DNA from: Oscillospiraceae bacterium
Lineage (GTDB): Bacteria; Bacillota; Clostridia; Oscillospirales; Acutalibacteraceae
NCBI GenBank assembly: GCA_910574935.1
Contig: CAJTCU010000001.1
Coordinates: 607,695-671,694, forward strand
Direction: 5' to 3'
Length of the DNA: 64,000 nucleotides
The notes under the pieces were generated by a model, which was not told the origin of the DNA, made no database searches, and was given only the letters and a program-made list of their open reading frames with translations. Position 1 is the first letter of the stretch; every line of letters starts with the position of its first letter. The position numbers and the translations under genes were made by a program. This document shows, piece after piece, positions 8,220-16,196 of this stretch.

Positions 8220-10014
8220 ACCCATCTGTTCCCCGGATCACGATACCTGGGAGAAACGCTTTATTCCCGCCAAACCGAAAGCCACTCTCAGGAACCGGCT
8301 TTTCCGTGTATGCGCGTATTGCCGCGTTTCTACCGACAACGACGCGCAGCTGTCTTCCTTTGAGCTTCAGCAGGCCCACTACCGCCAGCTGGCAGGCCAG
8401 CGGCCCAACTGGAGTTTGCGGCATATTTACGCCGATGAGGGGATCTCCGGGGTCTCGCTGAAGAACCGCACGGCGTTTAACGACATGATCGCCGCCTGTG
8501 AAAAGGGAGAATATGACCTGATCGTAACAAAAAGCGTCTCCCGCTTTGCCAGGAACCTGGTGGACTGTATCTCTCTGGTCCGTAGGCTCAAGAACCTTGA
8601 TCCGCCGGTGGGGGTATTTTTTGAAACGGATAATCTGAATACCATCGAAGAAAGTTCCGAATTTATGCTCACCTTTCTTGCCTCCTTCGCCCAGGAGGAA
8701 TCCGTCAAAAAGCGGGAAGCCATGATCTGGTCCCTGTCCCAACGGTTCAAGGACTGCCAACTGCTGGCCCCTCCTCTGCTTGGTTATGACAGGCAGCGGG
8801 ACGCCGCCGGCCACTACATCAAGCATGCCCCGCTGGTCGTCAACAAGGCCGAGGCAAATGTGGTCCGCCTTATTTTCGACGCTTACCTGTATGGCTGGTC
8901 CCAGGCAGATATCGCCGCTTTTCTCACGGATATTGGATGCGGGACAAAAACCGGAAACACCGGCTGGAGCAACAGTTCGGTGGGCTACATCCTTTCCAAC
9001 GAACGCTGCTGTGGCGATATCCTGACCTGGAAGACCTTTACCTCCGACCTGTTTAACCACAAGCGCAAAAAGAACCGCCAGGACGTGGATCAGTATTACT
9101 ACAGGGAGCAACACGAAGCAATCATTACAAGGGAAAAATTCGAGATGGCGCAGGCTCTCCTTGAAAACAGGAAGCACAGTATGCGCGGCGGAATGCCCCC
9201 CCTCCATGTGATAGACGACGGCGTCTTTCGCGGTTTCGTTCCCATTAACCACCATTGGATTAATGACGACCCCGGGCTGTATTATGACTTGTCAAACAGC
9301 GTAAGCATGCCGCGCAGGGAGATCCGCCTGCTCAAAAGTTCTTTTTCCCTGTTCGACCTCAAAGGCTATCAGGTGGTCAGGAGCCAGTTTACGCAGGCAC
9401 GATATGAGGGGCCGGCGGTAACGATCGGGATAGACAAGATCATATTCAACCTGTTCTGTGTGAGGACGTTTTCCGACGTGGGCCATATCCAGCTGCTCCT
9501 GCATCCTTCCCAGCGGAAGATCGCCATACGGCCCTGTGACAAAGGGGCCGTACACTGCATCAAATGGCGCCCTGATGGGCATATGCCCTTGTATGCAAAA
9601 ATTTTGCGCTGCCAGCATTTTGGCACGGCTCTCTTTCGCATGATGGAGTGGGACCCGAATTACTTATATAAGGTCCGGGGGACATGGGTGCAGCGGGAGC
9701 ACAAGCAGATTATTGTTTATAATTTGGAAGACGCGGTGTCTGCCGTGCCGCTGTCTCCAACCAGCGGAGCCCGCTTGCGGCGCGCTGAGCTATACCCGGA
9801 AGCCTGGGAATACAGCTTTGGCGATGAGTTCTATGACCACATCCGCGAGAACGGCATCTTTTATATGGGGCAAAGCGCAGCGTGGCAAGCGGACAGGCCC
9901 AGCGTGCCTGCCCCGGGGGGCGAGCAATATAGAACACCCACCGGCTGCGAGCTTCAAGCGTTGGCGGACAAACTCAAAAAGAAGGATGGTGTTGGAAATG
10001 CCGGCACAGGATAA
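8212..10014 (+). CDS. Serine recombinase with an uncharacterised C-terminal domain
   Basis: 600 residues. The resolvase domain has the catalytic serine at residue 40 (CAYCRVSTD) and the SVSRFARN motif; a PF07508-like recombinase region follows (VVNKAEANVVRLIFDAYLYG, GWSNSSVGYILSNERCCGDI). The usual zinc ribbon is absent. Instead there is a linker (VIDDGVFRGFVPINHHW) and a domain at about residues 375-510 (GYQVVRSQF, IDKIIFN, IQLLLHPSQRKIAIRPC, MMEWDPNYLYKVRG). The same domain recurs in the next three genes. I chose the ATG at 8212, after AGGAGGAGG; an earlier in-frame ATG lacks a ribosome site. It is a different lineage from the recombinase at 14661 and probably mobilises an inner element. 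Confidence 0.88.
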   Translation: MPEPICSPDHDTWEKRFIPAKPKATLRNRLFRVCAYCRVSTDNDAQLSSFELQQAHYRQLAGQRPNWSLRHIYADEGISGVSLKNRTAFNDMIAACEKGEYDLIVTKSVSRFARNLVDCISLVRRLKNLDPPVGVFFETDNLNTIEESSEFMLTFLASFAQEESVKKREAMIWSLSQRFKDCQLLAPPLLGYDRQRDAAGHYIKHAPLVVNKAEANVVRLIFDAYLYGWSQADIAAFLTDIGCGTKTGNTGWSNSSVGYILSNERCCGDILTWKTFTSDLFNHKRKKNRQDVDQYYYREQHEAIITREKFEMAQALLENRKHSMRGGMPPLHVIDDGVFRGFVPINHHWINDDPGLYYDLSNSVSMPRREIRLLKSSFSLFDLKGYQVVRSQFTQARYEGPAVTIGIDKIIFNLFCVRTFSDVGHIQLLLHPSQRKIAIRPCDKGAVHCIKWRPDGHMPLYAKILRCQHFGTALFRMMEWDPNYLYKVRGTWVQREHKQIIVYNLEDAVSAVPLSPTSGARLRRAELYPEAWEYSFGDEFYDHIRENGIFYMGQSAAWQADRPSVPAPGGEQYRTPTGCELQALADKLKKKDGVGNAGTG

Positions 10015-10591
10015 GCTGGACCAGATATTCTGCCAAACAATGCTTGACGGGGAAGAAGAGATCGTACCGGACCTGGCGGGGTTCCAGGTCACAAAAGCGG
10101 AACTGTTCTCCCATACCCGCGAACCAGCGCTCACCATCTGGCCGGCGCGCATCCGTTTCAATATGTCCTGTCTCAGGCGGTTTCCGGGGGTAACGCACAT
10201 ACAGCTGCTGATACATCCGGAGCAAAAGCGGCTGATCATCCGGCCCTGTCCGCCCGAAACGCCGGACGCCCTGCGTTGGGCGAAAGGCGGCGGGGATAAG
10301 GAGCTTGTGAACCGGGATATGCTTTGCAGGATATTCGCCGCCAAAATATTCGATCTGATGGGCTGGGACAGTGAGTACAGGTATAAGATCATGGGGAATC
10401 CCGCCGTCTATCAAAAGGAAGTGCTGTTTCTATTCAAGCTGACCGACTTTGAACTGTTTGTGGGAGGAAAAAGGGGAAAGTCCTATCTTCCCGGCGAGTG
10501 GCGGGAGTATTTCGGCATCCCGGCAGAACGGCATGAAGACAGCTATAAAATCAACCTTGCGGATGGATATATTACCACGGACCGCGTTTAG
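9998..10591 (+). CDS. Paralog 1 of the recombinase C-terminal domain
   Basis: 197 residues, starting at ATG 9998 inside the end of the recombinase gene (17-base overlap), hence coupled. It repeats the recombinase C-terminal domain without the catalytic part: LAGFQVTKAELF, PARIRFNMSCLRRF, HIQLLIHPEQKRLIIRPCPP, FDLMGWDSEYRYKIMGN, FLFKLTDFE. A C-terminal extension follows (GEWREYFGIPAERHEDSYKI). It may be an accessory factor of the recombinase, for example for directionality or DNA binding; that is inference. No characterised family known to me. Confidence 0.8.
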   Translation: MPAQDKLDQIFCQTMLDGEEEIVPDLAGFQVTKAELFSHTREPALTIWPARIRFNMSCLRRFPGVTHIQLLIHPEQKRLIIRPCPPETPDALRWAKGGGDKELVNRDMLCRIFAAKIFDLMGWDSEYRYKIMGNPAVYQKEVLFLFKLTDFELFVGGKRGKSYLPGEWREYFGIPAERHEDSYKINLADGYITTDRV

Positions 10592-10602
10592 GAGGGGAGC
10601 AA

Positions 10603-11064
10603 ATGAATATGAATCAATTCCAGTCCGAAGTAGAGCCGATTTCAATCGAGGGGTTTCAAGTAGTCAGCGGGGAGCTTTTCTCCCGTGTCAGCAGTTGTGC
10701 TTCGCCGTCCTGCACCATTTGGAGTTCGGGGATAACCTTCAACAGGCAGGCGCTGACCGCGCTGAACTGCTGTGAGCGCATCCGCCTGGAGGTACATCCA
10801 CAGAAGAAAAGCCTTTTGGCCGTCCCGGTGACCGTCAAAGACAAGGACAGCATCATATGGCGCAAAAACATTAAAGAGTACGCACCAAGACGTATGGAAT
10901 CCGTCCGGTTCTCCTCACAAATCTATGAGATATGGAGCTGGGATACCAGTTGGGTCTACAGAGCCGTGGGACACATTGTGACGGTGGAGAACAAGATCAT
11001 GCTCCTCTTTGATTTCAGCGCCCCTGAGCAGTGGAAGGCCAAAGAGAAAAAGACGGCAAAATGA
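10603..11064 (+). CDS. Paralog 2 of the recombinase C-terminal domain
   Basis: 153 residues with a strong ribosome site (TAGGAGGGG) 11 bases after the previous gene. Same domain outline: IEGFQVVSGELFSR, IRLEVHPQKKSLLAVPV, ... IYEIWSWDTSWVYRAVGHIV, IMLLFDFSAPEQW. The spacing of motifs and the W-[SG]-W-D-x-x-W/Y-x-Y core match the upstream copies. Function unknown; operon context suggests it works with the recombinase. Confidence 0.78.
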   Translation: MNMNQFQSEVEPISIEGFQVVSGELFSRVSSCASPSCTIWSSGITFNRQALTALNCCERIRLEVHPQKKSLLAVPVTVKDKDSIIWRKNIKEYAPRRMESVRFSSQIYEIWSWDTSWVYRAVGHIVTVENKIMLLFDFSAPEQWKAKEKKTAK

Positions 11065-11405
11065 ATGGCGTATACATCTCTTTTTATTTGAAAGCGAATC
11101 GGGTCCATATTTTTGTGGAAGCCCTTCGCTCCATAGGCAGTCCTGAACGGATCCGCTTTCTTATCTCCAAGGATGGGCGGATCCTGCTGATCCAGCCTTA
11201 TGGCAAAAGGGGGTTTACCTCGCATATGATCCCACGGGAAGTATATGATGGCAAGCGGCCGCTGGAAATATCCAGCTATAAACTGTGTACAATCCTGGCG
11301 GAGTTTCACGGCTGGGACCTGGGTTGTTCCTACCGTGTGCCTGAACGGATCGCGGCGGACACCCGTTCTGCGCTCTTCTTTTTGGATAAAGCCGAGGCTA
11401 TCTGA
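11061..11405 (+). CDS. Paralog 3 of the recombinase C-terminal domain
   Basis: 114 residues; its ATG overlaps the previous stop by 4 bases (ATGA). Most divergent and shortest copy: VYISFYLKANRVHIFVEALR, IRFLISKDGRILLIQPYGKR, LCTILAEFHGWDLGCSYRVP, ALFFLDKAEA. The I.LL..P / GWD...YR core is retained. Last gene of the operon. Confidence 0.72.
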   Translation: MNGVYISFYLKANRVHIFVEALRSIGSPERIRFLISKDGRILLIQPYGKRGFTSHMIPREVYDGKRPLEISSYKLCTILAEFHGWDLGCSYRVPERIAADTRSALFFLDKAEAI

Positions 11406-11603
11406 TAGCAAAACAGAACTTCTATTGTGGGTTATGGAGTGAAATGGCCTTCCCATATAGCGTGGCAGGAATTACTAAATAATGTGATATGTTATTTTCA
11501 CAAGCGGCAAATGCTATGTAAGCACAATACATCCAATTACTATCCGGTACGTGTAAATTAGAAATGAACTGGCGTATTGATATATAATGCCAGTTCATTT
11601 TAT

Positions 11604-12398
11604 TTATGCATACCTCTCAAAAGCCTGTGATTCCCAGCGAAAATGCTTTTTTAAAAGCGTTTTGAATTGATCAAAGGTTCTCGTTTTTTCTTGACTCGGT
11701 CCCTGCCGCCAAAAAGCTGGAAACAGGGGCATAAACTTATCAATGACGGTGATGACCGGCACGTTCCACACACTGGATTCTTCATTGTCGATCACAATCA
11801 CCCGATGGGGCTTATCAATTTCAATCCCATCTTACCTTGTTCCGCCGGAGAGCATCAGTCCATTATAGGCGTACAGTTTGCTCAACTGGCAAGAACCAAT
11901 CTTCATATCCAGCATGATCCTCCGGCGCAGCGGCTCGTAAATGTCCTCTCGCACGAAAGAGAGCTGCGCCTTGCGGCTCATGCTGTTGGAGCGCTCGAAA
12001 GCCAGATACCGACAGGGTCCAGTGCCAAAATCCAGCACGATGCCCTCTGGCCGGAACATACTCTCTGCTTTCTTCTGTCGAACGGCATGACGGTTCTGCG
12101 CGGCGCTGCGGTCGAAGATATTGCTGGAATCTACGTAGCAAATCACGTCCGACAGGTCACTGATGAGCGTGTCCTCCATCGGTAGCTGGTAGTTGTCTCC
12201 ACGCAGAACACACATAGTCTGAAAGAGCAGCGCGCAGTCCTGTTGCTCATGGAGCGAGGAAAGTACCTTGCACTTCTCCGTTGCTTTAGCATTTAGAGTA
12301 AAGGCATAGCCGCTCTCCGCACCTCCCTGAGCATAGGCCATGAGGGCGCTAGCAGAAAGTGAGTAGATTTTATACCTGACCTGTGGCACGGCAGTCAC
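11604..12398 (-). pseudogene. N-terminal piece of a broken gene of unknown family
   Basis: Reading from 12398 the product starts MTAVPQVRYKIYSLSASALM and runs 188 codons (EGIVLDFGTGPCRYLAFERS, RRRIMLDMKIGSCQLSKLYA) to an in-frame TAA at 11832-11834. The same frame then continues with coding-like sequence (DGIEIDKPHRVIVIDNEESS, VWNVPVITVIDKF) to a stop at 11604. So this is a gene with a nonsense codon, also cut at its 3' side. I have a vague memory of similar starts in large polymerase-like proteins of Clostridia mobile elements but cannot support a name. The companion 3' piece may be at 7262-7760. Confidence 0.55.
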
Positions 12399-12497
12399 CT
12401 CTTGCCCAAATTATACCAGAGTCCTTTCCGGTTTGCAATATGAATACTGCTCCCACTTTTTCAAGCTGGGAGCGTTTCTATTTTACCGAAAGGACTG

Positions 12498-12761
12498 ATG
12501 TGTATGCCAAAACCCATCGAAAAGCTTACCGTCATCGACGGCGAAACCCTACAGGACATGAGGTTTCAGCCGGGAAAGGGTGTCTTCTTCCAAAGCCGCA
12601 AAAGTAATGGACAGCGGCTGGTGCAAGTCTTCTTTGTCTCTGCAAAGGACGTAAGTGCCGCAAGTGACGCAACTTTGAGTGGTGCCGGATTTACCGTCCC
12701 TTGCGACCCTTACAATGCTGAACTCCCGGTATCCTCTAGGGATAACGCCCATTCAGCGTGA
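12498..12761 (+). pseudogene. Fragment of a RepA-like AAA ATPase gene of integrative elements
   Basis: The first 22 or so codons (MPKPIEKLTVIDGETLQDMR and FQP) resemble the start of RepA-like helicase/ATPases found beside mobilization genes in Clostridia elements. The sequence then diverges, and no Walker A follows, so the gene has lost its core. The downstream tail (PYNAELPVSS) may be a scrap of the C-terminus. Best read as a deletion remnant. Confidence 0.4.
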
Positions 12762-13028
12762 GCCGCTGCTTTCGACCCTTGCGCCCCTGTGAGGCCACAG
12801 CAGGCCCGTGTTGGCGTTTTTCGGCGGCAGTCGGGTACGTCTCCACCACCAGGCCCTGAGAAGGGCGTTTTGGGGCAATTCTGGCCCCGTTTCGCGGCAA
12901 GATTCAAAGGGGCCGGATTTCCCGGCAGGGGAGGGCCGTAAGGGCCTCCCGCTGGGGCAAGCAGAGCGCGTGGCTGTCCGCCCCGCACAAAAGAACCGGG
13001 CAGAAGCCCGTACCCACTTTAGAAAGGT
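12762..13028. other. GC-rich, stem-rich region before mobC, possible oriT
   Basis: No gene. The stretch is GC-rich with several short inverted repeats (for example GGCCGGATTTCC, GGGCCGTAAGGGCC), lies between a RepA-like remnant and mobC, and is where an origin of transfer normally sits in such elements. No nick site is recognised, so this is only a candidate. Confidence 0.3.
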
Positions 13029-13346
13029 ATGAAAGGCAATAGAAAACGAGCAGAAACTCTGACGATTCGTCTGACAAAAACAGAGAAAGAAATGATTCAA
13101 AAGAAAGCAAAGAAGGCTCAACTCAGCGTTACAGATTTTTTCGTTGCAACATCGTTGCGCACGGAGATTCACGTTGCCGAGAACATCAAGCCTCTGCTGA
13201 TTGAGCTGAAAAGAATCGACAACAACATCAACCAAATCACCATGAAAATCAATGCGGGAGCGTTCCACTCCGCTGACTTTTCGGATGTCATACAGGGTCA
13301 ACGGATGCTCTACGAACAGCTCCTGCGCATTGCGGGAGGGCGGTAA
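13029..13346 (+). CDS. mobC: MobC-like mobilization protein
   Basis: 105 residues. The sequence (TLTIRLTKTEKEMIQKKAKK, then VTDFFVATSLRTEI) has the ribbon-helix-helix outline of MobC relaxosome proteins, and the C-terminal LIELKRIDNNINQITMKIN is the family signature. AGAAAGG precedes the ATG. It overlaps the relaxase fragment by one base. With the relaxase broken, it is probably a relic, although its own frame is intact. Confidence 0.85.
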   Translation: MKGNRKRAETLTIRLTKTEKEMIQKKAKKAQLSVTDFFVATSLRTEIHVAENIKPLLIELKRIDNNINQITMKINAGAFHSADFSDVIQGQRMLYEQLLRIAGGR

Positions 13347-13549
13347 TGGCAACCGTAAAATTTACCCAGGAGAGCCGCCAATCAATTTGTGCCATGAAAG
13401 GCGTGATTTCCTACTGCTTGCAGGAGAAAAAGGTTGCGGATGATGCCACCGGCCAGCGCATGGTCAGTGGCATTTCCTGCGATGGAGAGAACGCATTTGC
13501 TGAATTCTTGACGGCAAAGACCGCCTATTGGAAGCAATCATTGGCCTGA
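13346..13549 (+). pseudogene. Relaxase gene, 5' fragment
   Basis: 67 codons matching the start of MobA/VirD2-type relaxases of Clostridia elements (MATVKFTQESRQSICAMKGV, SGISCDGENAFAEFLTAK). The catalytic histidine motif region and all the rest are missing, replaced by a short foreign tail and stop. The element could not start its own transfer. Confidence 0.7.
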
Positions 13550-13668
13550 CAGCCGGCATAATATCCAACTCCAATTAATTTACCCCAGCGGTTCGGTGCT
13601 ATCACCGGGCCGCTTTTCATATATATTCACATCGAGAAACTGAATCCAAAGGAGGCCTGGCAAACAAT

Positions 13669-13854
13669 TTGAGTAAAAAAAAGCTGAATTACCGTTTTCA
13701 TAATCCAAACCCCGACAGCCAAACGGCCAACTACATACTAAAGGTTTTCCTCGAATCGAACCGCCCAAAGGTCGAAAACGCGGTCCAACAGGCGGCGCAA
13801 GAAGTTCAGGCCGGGGAAGAAACGGAACATGAAGCCATTACCAGGGCAATGTGA
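13669..13854 (+). CDS. Small conserved-looking protein
   Basis: 61 residues from a TTG start at 13669 with AAAGGAGG 13 bases upstream. Sequence LNYRFHNPNPDSQTANYILK then VFLESNRPKVENAVQQA; acidic tail. Similar short proteins occur next to mobilization genes of Clostridia elements, but no function is known to me. Confidence 0.55.
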   Translation: MSKKKLNYRFHNPNPDSQTANYILKVFLESNRPKVENAVQQAAQEVQAGEETEHEAITRAM

Positions 13855-13861
13855 TTTTCTC

Positions 13862-13890
13862 TTGCTATTTTTCCGCCAATGCGGTACAAT
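13862..13890 (+). promoter_or_regulatory. Promoter of the MntA/HepT module
   Basis: TTGCTA, 17 bases, TACAAT, 22 bases before the mntA start. Confidence 0.55.
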
Positions 13891-13912
13891 AGTCTTGAAA
13901 GGGGGCGGCCTT

Positions 13913-14212
13913 ATGCAAAAGGTTTATTCCATCCACGAAATCGAAAATATCCTCCAGCCGGTTTTCGCTGGCTATGGCGTGCGGCGAGCGGTGCTGTTCG
14001 GCTCCTACGCAAAGGGACAGGCCACTCCCCGCAGTGACGTGGACATTCTGGTTGACAGCGGCCTGCGCGGGCTGGCGTTCTTTGGCCTGTTGGAAGGTGT
14101 TTCATCCACACTGAGCGTACCGGTTGACCTTATCGATGTTTCACAAATCGAGGAGGGCTCTCAAATTGATGCAGAGATACGGCAGACAGGGGTGCCGATT
14201 TATGGGCAGTAA
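13913..14212 (+). CDS. mntA: MntA-type nucleotidyltransferase antitoxin
   Basis: 99 residues from ATG 13913 (ribosome site AAAGGGGG). Minimal nucleotidyltransferase fold with the motif GSYAKGQATPRSDVDILVDS (GS...SDxD), and VDLIDV for the third acidic position. In characterised MntA/HepT pairs this enzyme AMPylates and so neutralises the HEPN toxin. Its end overlaps the toxin start by 11 bases. Likely a stability or defence module of the intervening element. Confidence 0.9.
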   Translation: MQKVYSIHEIENILQPVFAGYGVRRAVLFGSYAKGQATPRSDVDILVDSGLRGLAFFGLLEGVSSTLSVPVDLIDVSQIEEGSQIDAEIRQTGVPIYGQ

Positions 14213-14549
14213 GGATCTTGCGGTGCTGAGAAAAATCCTTCGGCATATCGAAAGCATTATGCGCTACTGTGCCGATTGCCGTACGCTGGAAGATTTTTCA
14301 TCCGACGCCATGCGCTTGGAGGCTACCGTCTTCAACCTGATGCAAATCGGCGAGCTTGCAAAGGAATCTCTGAGCGACGAGGCAAAGGCGCAGATTAAAA
14401 CCATCCCCTGGCAGCAGATTTACGGCATGCGCAACCGGATTGTGCATGGCTATTCCGGGGTCAATATGCAAATCGTGTGGGACACCGTATCGGTAGACAT
14501 TCCCATGCTTCATAAAGAATTAGAATCGATTATCAAAACAAATTCTTAA
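14202..14549 (+). CDS. hepT: HepT-like HEPN toxin (DUF86)
   Basis: 115 residues; HEPN RNase motif R-x4-H visible in MRNRIVHGYSGVN, and the helical DUF86 core (EATVFNLMQIGELAKESLSD). ATG at 14202 overlaps mntA. The pair is terminated by the hairpin at 14553-14590. A toxin-antitoxin pair next to the recombinase would favour retention of the element in growing cells. Confidence 0.9.
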   Translation: MGSKDLAVLRKILRHIESIMRYCADCRTLEDFSSDAMRLEATVFNLMQIGELAKESLSDEAKAQIKTIPWQQIYGMRNRIVHGYSGVNMQIVWDTVSVDIPMLHKELESIIKTNS

Positions 14550-14552
14550 ATA

Positions 14553-14590
14553 TGGCGGGGCCGAAAAAACGGCTCCGCCAATATTTTTAT
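14553..14590 (+). terminator. Intrinsic terminator after hepT
   Basis: TGGCGGGGCCG, loop A6, CGGCTCCGCCA, then ATATTTTTAT. Confidence 0.8.
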
Positions 14591-14618
14591 TGCTTTCCTG
14601 AAAGAAGTGTGGTAAACT
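14590..14618 (+). promoter_or_regulatory. Candidate promoter of the excision recombinase
   Basis: TTGCTT, 17 bases, TAAACT, ending 42 bases before the start codon. It looks like a weak sigma-A promoter; I see no clear sigma-E or sigma-K boxes, although mother-cell control would be expected by analogy with spoIVCA. Confidence 0.35.
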
Positions 14619-14660
14619 CAGTAGTAACAAAACGTTTTAAATTGATTAGTGAGGTGCCCC

Positions 14661-16196
14661 ATGAACATCGCTGCCTACTGCCGTGTCTCCACCGACAAGG
14701 AGGACCAGCTTAACAGCCTAGAAGCCCAGAAAGAATTCTTCTCAGAATACACCAAGCGCACCGGCGACGCGCTTGTGCGCTTGTACGCCGACGAGGGCAT
14801 TTCCGGCACAAAGATCAAGAACCGCAAGGAGTTCCTGCGGATGATGGCGGATGCCGAGCACCATCTGTTCGACATGGTTGTGGTTAAGGACATCAGCCGC
14901 TTTGCCCGGAACACTGTGGACCTTCTCCAAAGCGTCCGCAGGCTGAAAGCCCTGGGCATCGAGACCCAGTTCCTCACTGCCAACATGACCAGCATGGGCA
15001 ACAGCGAGTTCGTGCTAACTATCTTCGGCGCGCTGGCCCAAGAGGAGAGCGCCAACACCTCCAAGCGGGTAAAGTTCGGCAAGAAGATGAATGCTGAAAA
15101 AGGCCGGGTTCCCAACATCGTCTACGGCTATGATAAGACCGCCGGGGACTATTTTAATCTGGCAATTAACCCAACAGAGGCTGACATTGTCCGCCAAATC
15201 TTCCATATGTACACTGAGGAAGGGGCGGGCGCGGCGAAAATCGCCAACACCCTCAACGAGCGCGGCCTGCGCACCAAGCGCAACTGCTCCTGGAGCCAGA
15301 ACGCCATCTGCCGCATCATCACCAACGAGCTGTACACCGGCAAAATCATCAACGGCAAGCAGGAAGTTTCCGACTTCCTCACCGGCCAGCGAGCGGACAA
15401 GCCTGAGGATGACTGGATCGTGGTGGACAGGCCCGAACTGCAAATCATCTCCCCCGAAACCTTCCAGCAGGCCCAAGAAATCTTAGACTCCCGCCACAAG
15501 ACTTTCCGCACCGACCACCAGCGCCAGAGCAACAAGCACCTGTTCTCCACCCTCATCAAGTGCAAGGAGTGCGGCTGGTCCTTCTACCGCACCGTGCGCA
15601 CCTACAAAAACACCTATGTGCGCTGGGTCTGCTCCGGCCACACCGGGCGAGGCGCGGATAGCTGCCCCAACGCCGTCACCGTGGACGAGGACGAATTGAT
15701 AGGCACCTTGCAGGAATACTTCGCCCAGGTGCTGATGGCCAAGAAAAATATCATCCCCTATGTTGTCAAGGAGTTCCAGCGGGTTTACCGCGCTAAGGAT
15801 GATAACCAGGAGTATGAAAAGGAATTGACCGCCCAACTTGCTAAGCTCCAAAAGACCCGCCAGAAGTACATGGATATGTACACCGACGACCTTATCAGCC
15901 GGGAGGAGCTGAACGAGAAGATAGGCGGCTCAAAGAAGGAAATCGAGCGCATCGAAAACGAGTTGAAAATCGTCGGCTACAATATCACCAAAGGCGACCA
16001 GTTGGAAAGCATCTTGCAAAACACCTTCAAGACCATCGAGGACATCACCGATGTGCGCTCCATGACCAACGCTCAGCTCAAGCGGCTGATCCAGAAAATC
16101 GAGGTGGACAAGGACGGCAACGTGGACATCTACCTGCGGCTTCTAGGCGATTTAGATCTGGAAGAAACCGTAGTGATTGCAGACAACCATACATAA
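14661..16196 (+). CDS. Large serine recombinase, candidate spoIIID-element excisionase
   Basis: 511 residues. Catalytic serine at residue 10 (AAYCRVSTDKEDQLNSLEAQ), DISRFARNTVDLLQ, a PF07508 region (NPTEADIVRQIFHMYTEEGA), a zinc ribbon (CKECGWSFYR and CSGHTGRGADSC, from about residue 300) and a coiled-coil tail, the full large-serine-integrase layout of SpoIVCA. The ATG at 14661 follows GAGGTG. The last codons (CAT ACA TAA) lie in the TACATA attR core, so the stop codon belongs to the junction. On the excised circle the frame would continue 14 codons beyond Thr (YGRNKTERLLWLVK). Adjacent to attR, it is the obvious enzyme for this element. Confidence 0.92.
   Translation: MNIAAYCRVSTDKEDQLNSLEAQKEFFSEYTKRTGDALVRLYADEGISGTKIKNRKEFLRMMADAEHHLFDMVVVKDISRFARNTVDLLQSVRRLKALGIETQFLTANMTSMGNSEFVLTIFGALAQEESANTSKRVKFGKKMNAEKGRVPNIVYGYDKTAGDYFNLAINPTEADIVRQIFHMYTEEGAGAAKIANTLNERGLRTKRNCSWSQNAICRIITNELYTGKIINGKQEVSDFLTGQRADKPEDDWIVVDRPELQIISPETFQQAQEILDSRHKTFRTDHQRQSNKHLFSTLIKCKECGWSFYRTVRTYKNTYVRWVCSGHTGRGADSCPNAVTVDEDELIGTLQEYFAQVLMAKKNIIPYVVKEFQRVYRAKDDNQEYEKELTAQLAKLQKTRQKYMDMYTDDLISREELNEKIGGSKKEIERIENELKIVGYNITKGDQLESILQNTFKTIEDITDVRSMTNAQLKRLIQKIEVDKDGNVDIYLRLLGDLDLEETVVIADNHT
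16190..16195 (+). other. Right attachment core (attR) of the spoIIID element
   Basis: TACATA in the context CAACCA-TACATA-AAGATGTG; overlaps the recombinase stop codon and the first AAA (Lys) codon of the 3' spoIIID part. Confidence 0.8.

Larger units (their letters stand above)
7166..16195. mobile_element. Skin-like intervening element inside spoIIID (9,024 bp)
   Basis: The element is bounded by two copies of TACATA (7166-7171 and 16190-16195). Removing one copy and everything between joins codons STVH to KDVSQRLKYIN and rebuilds an 83-residue SpoIIID in frame (115 + 137 bases = 84 codons including stop). A large serine recombinase lies at the right end, ending inside the right core, the usual place for an integrase. 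The layout matches the skin element of sigK, which is excised in the mother cell. Contents: decayed genes, a XRE/recombinase operon, mobilization remnants, an MntA/HepT module and the recombinase. Developmental excision is inference. Confidence 0.88.
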
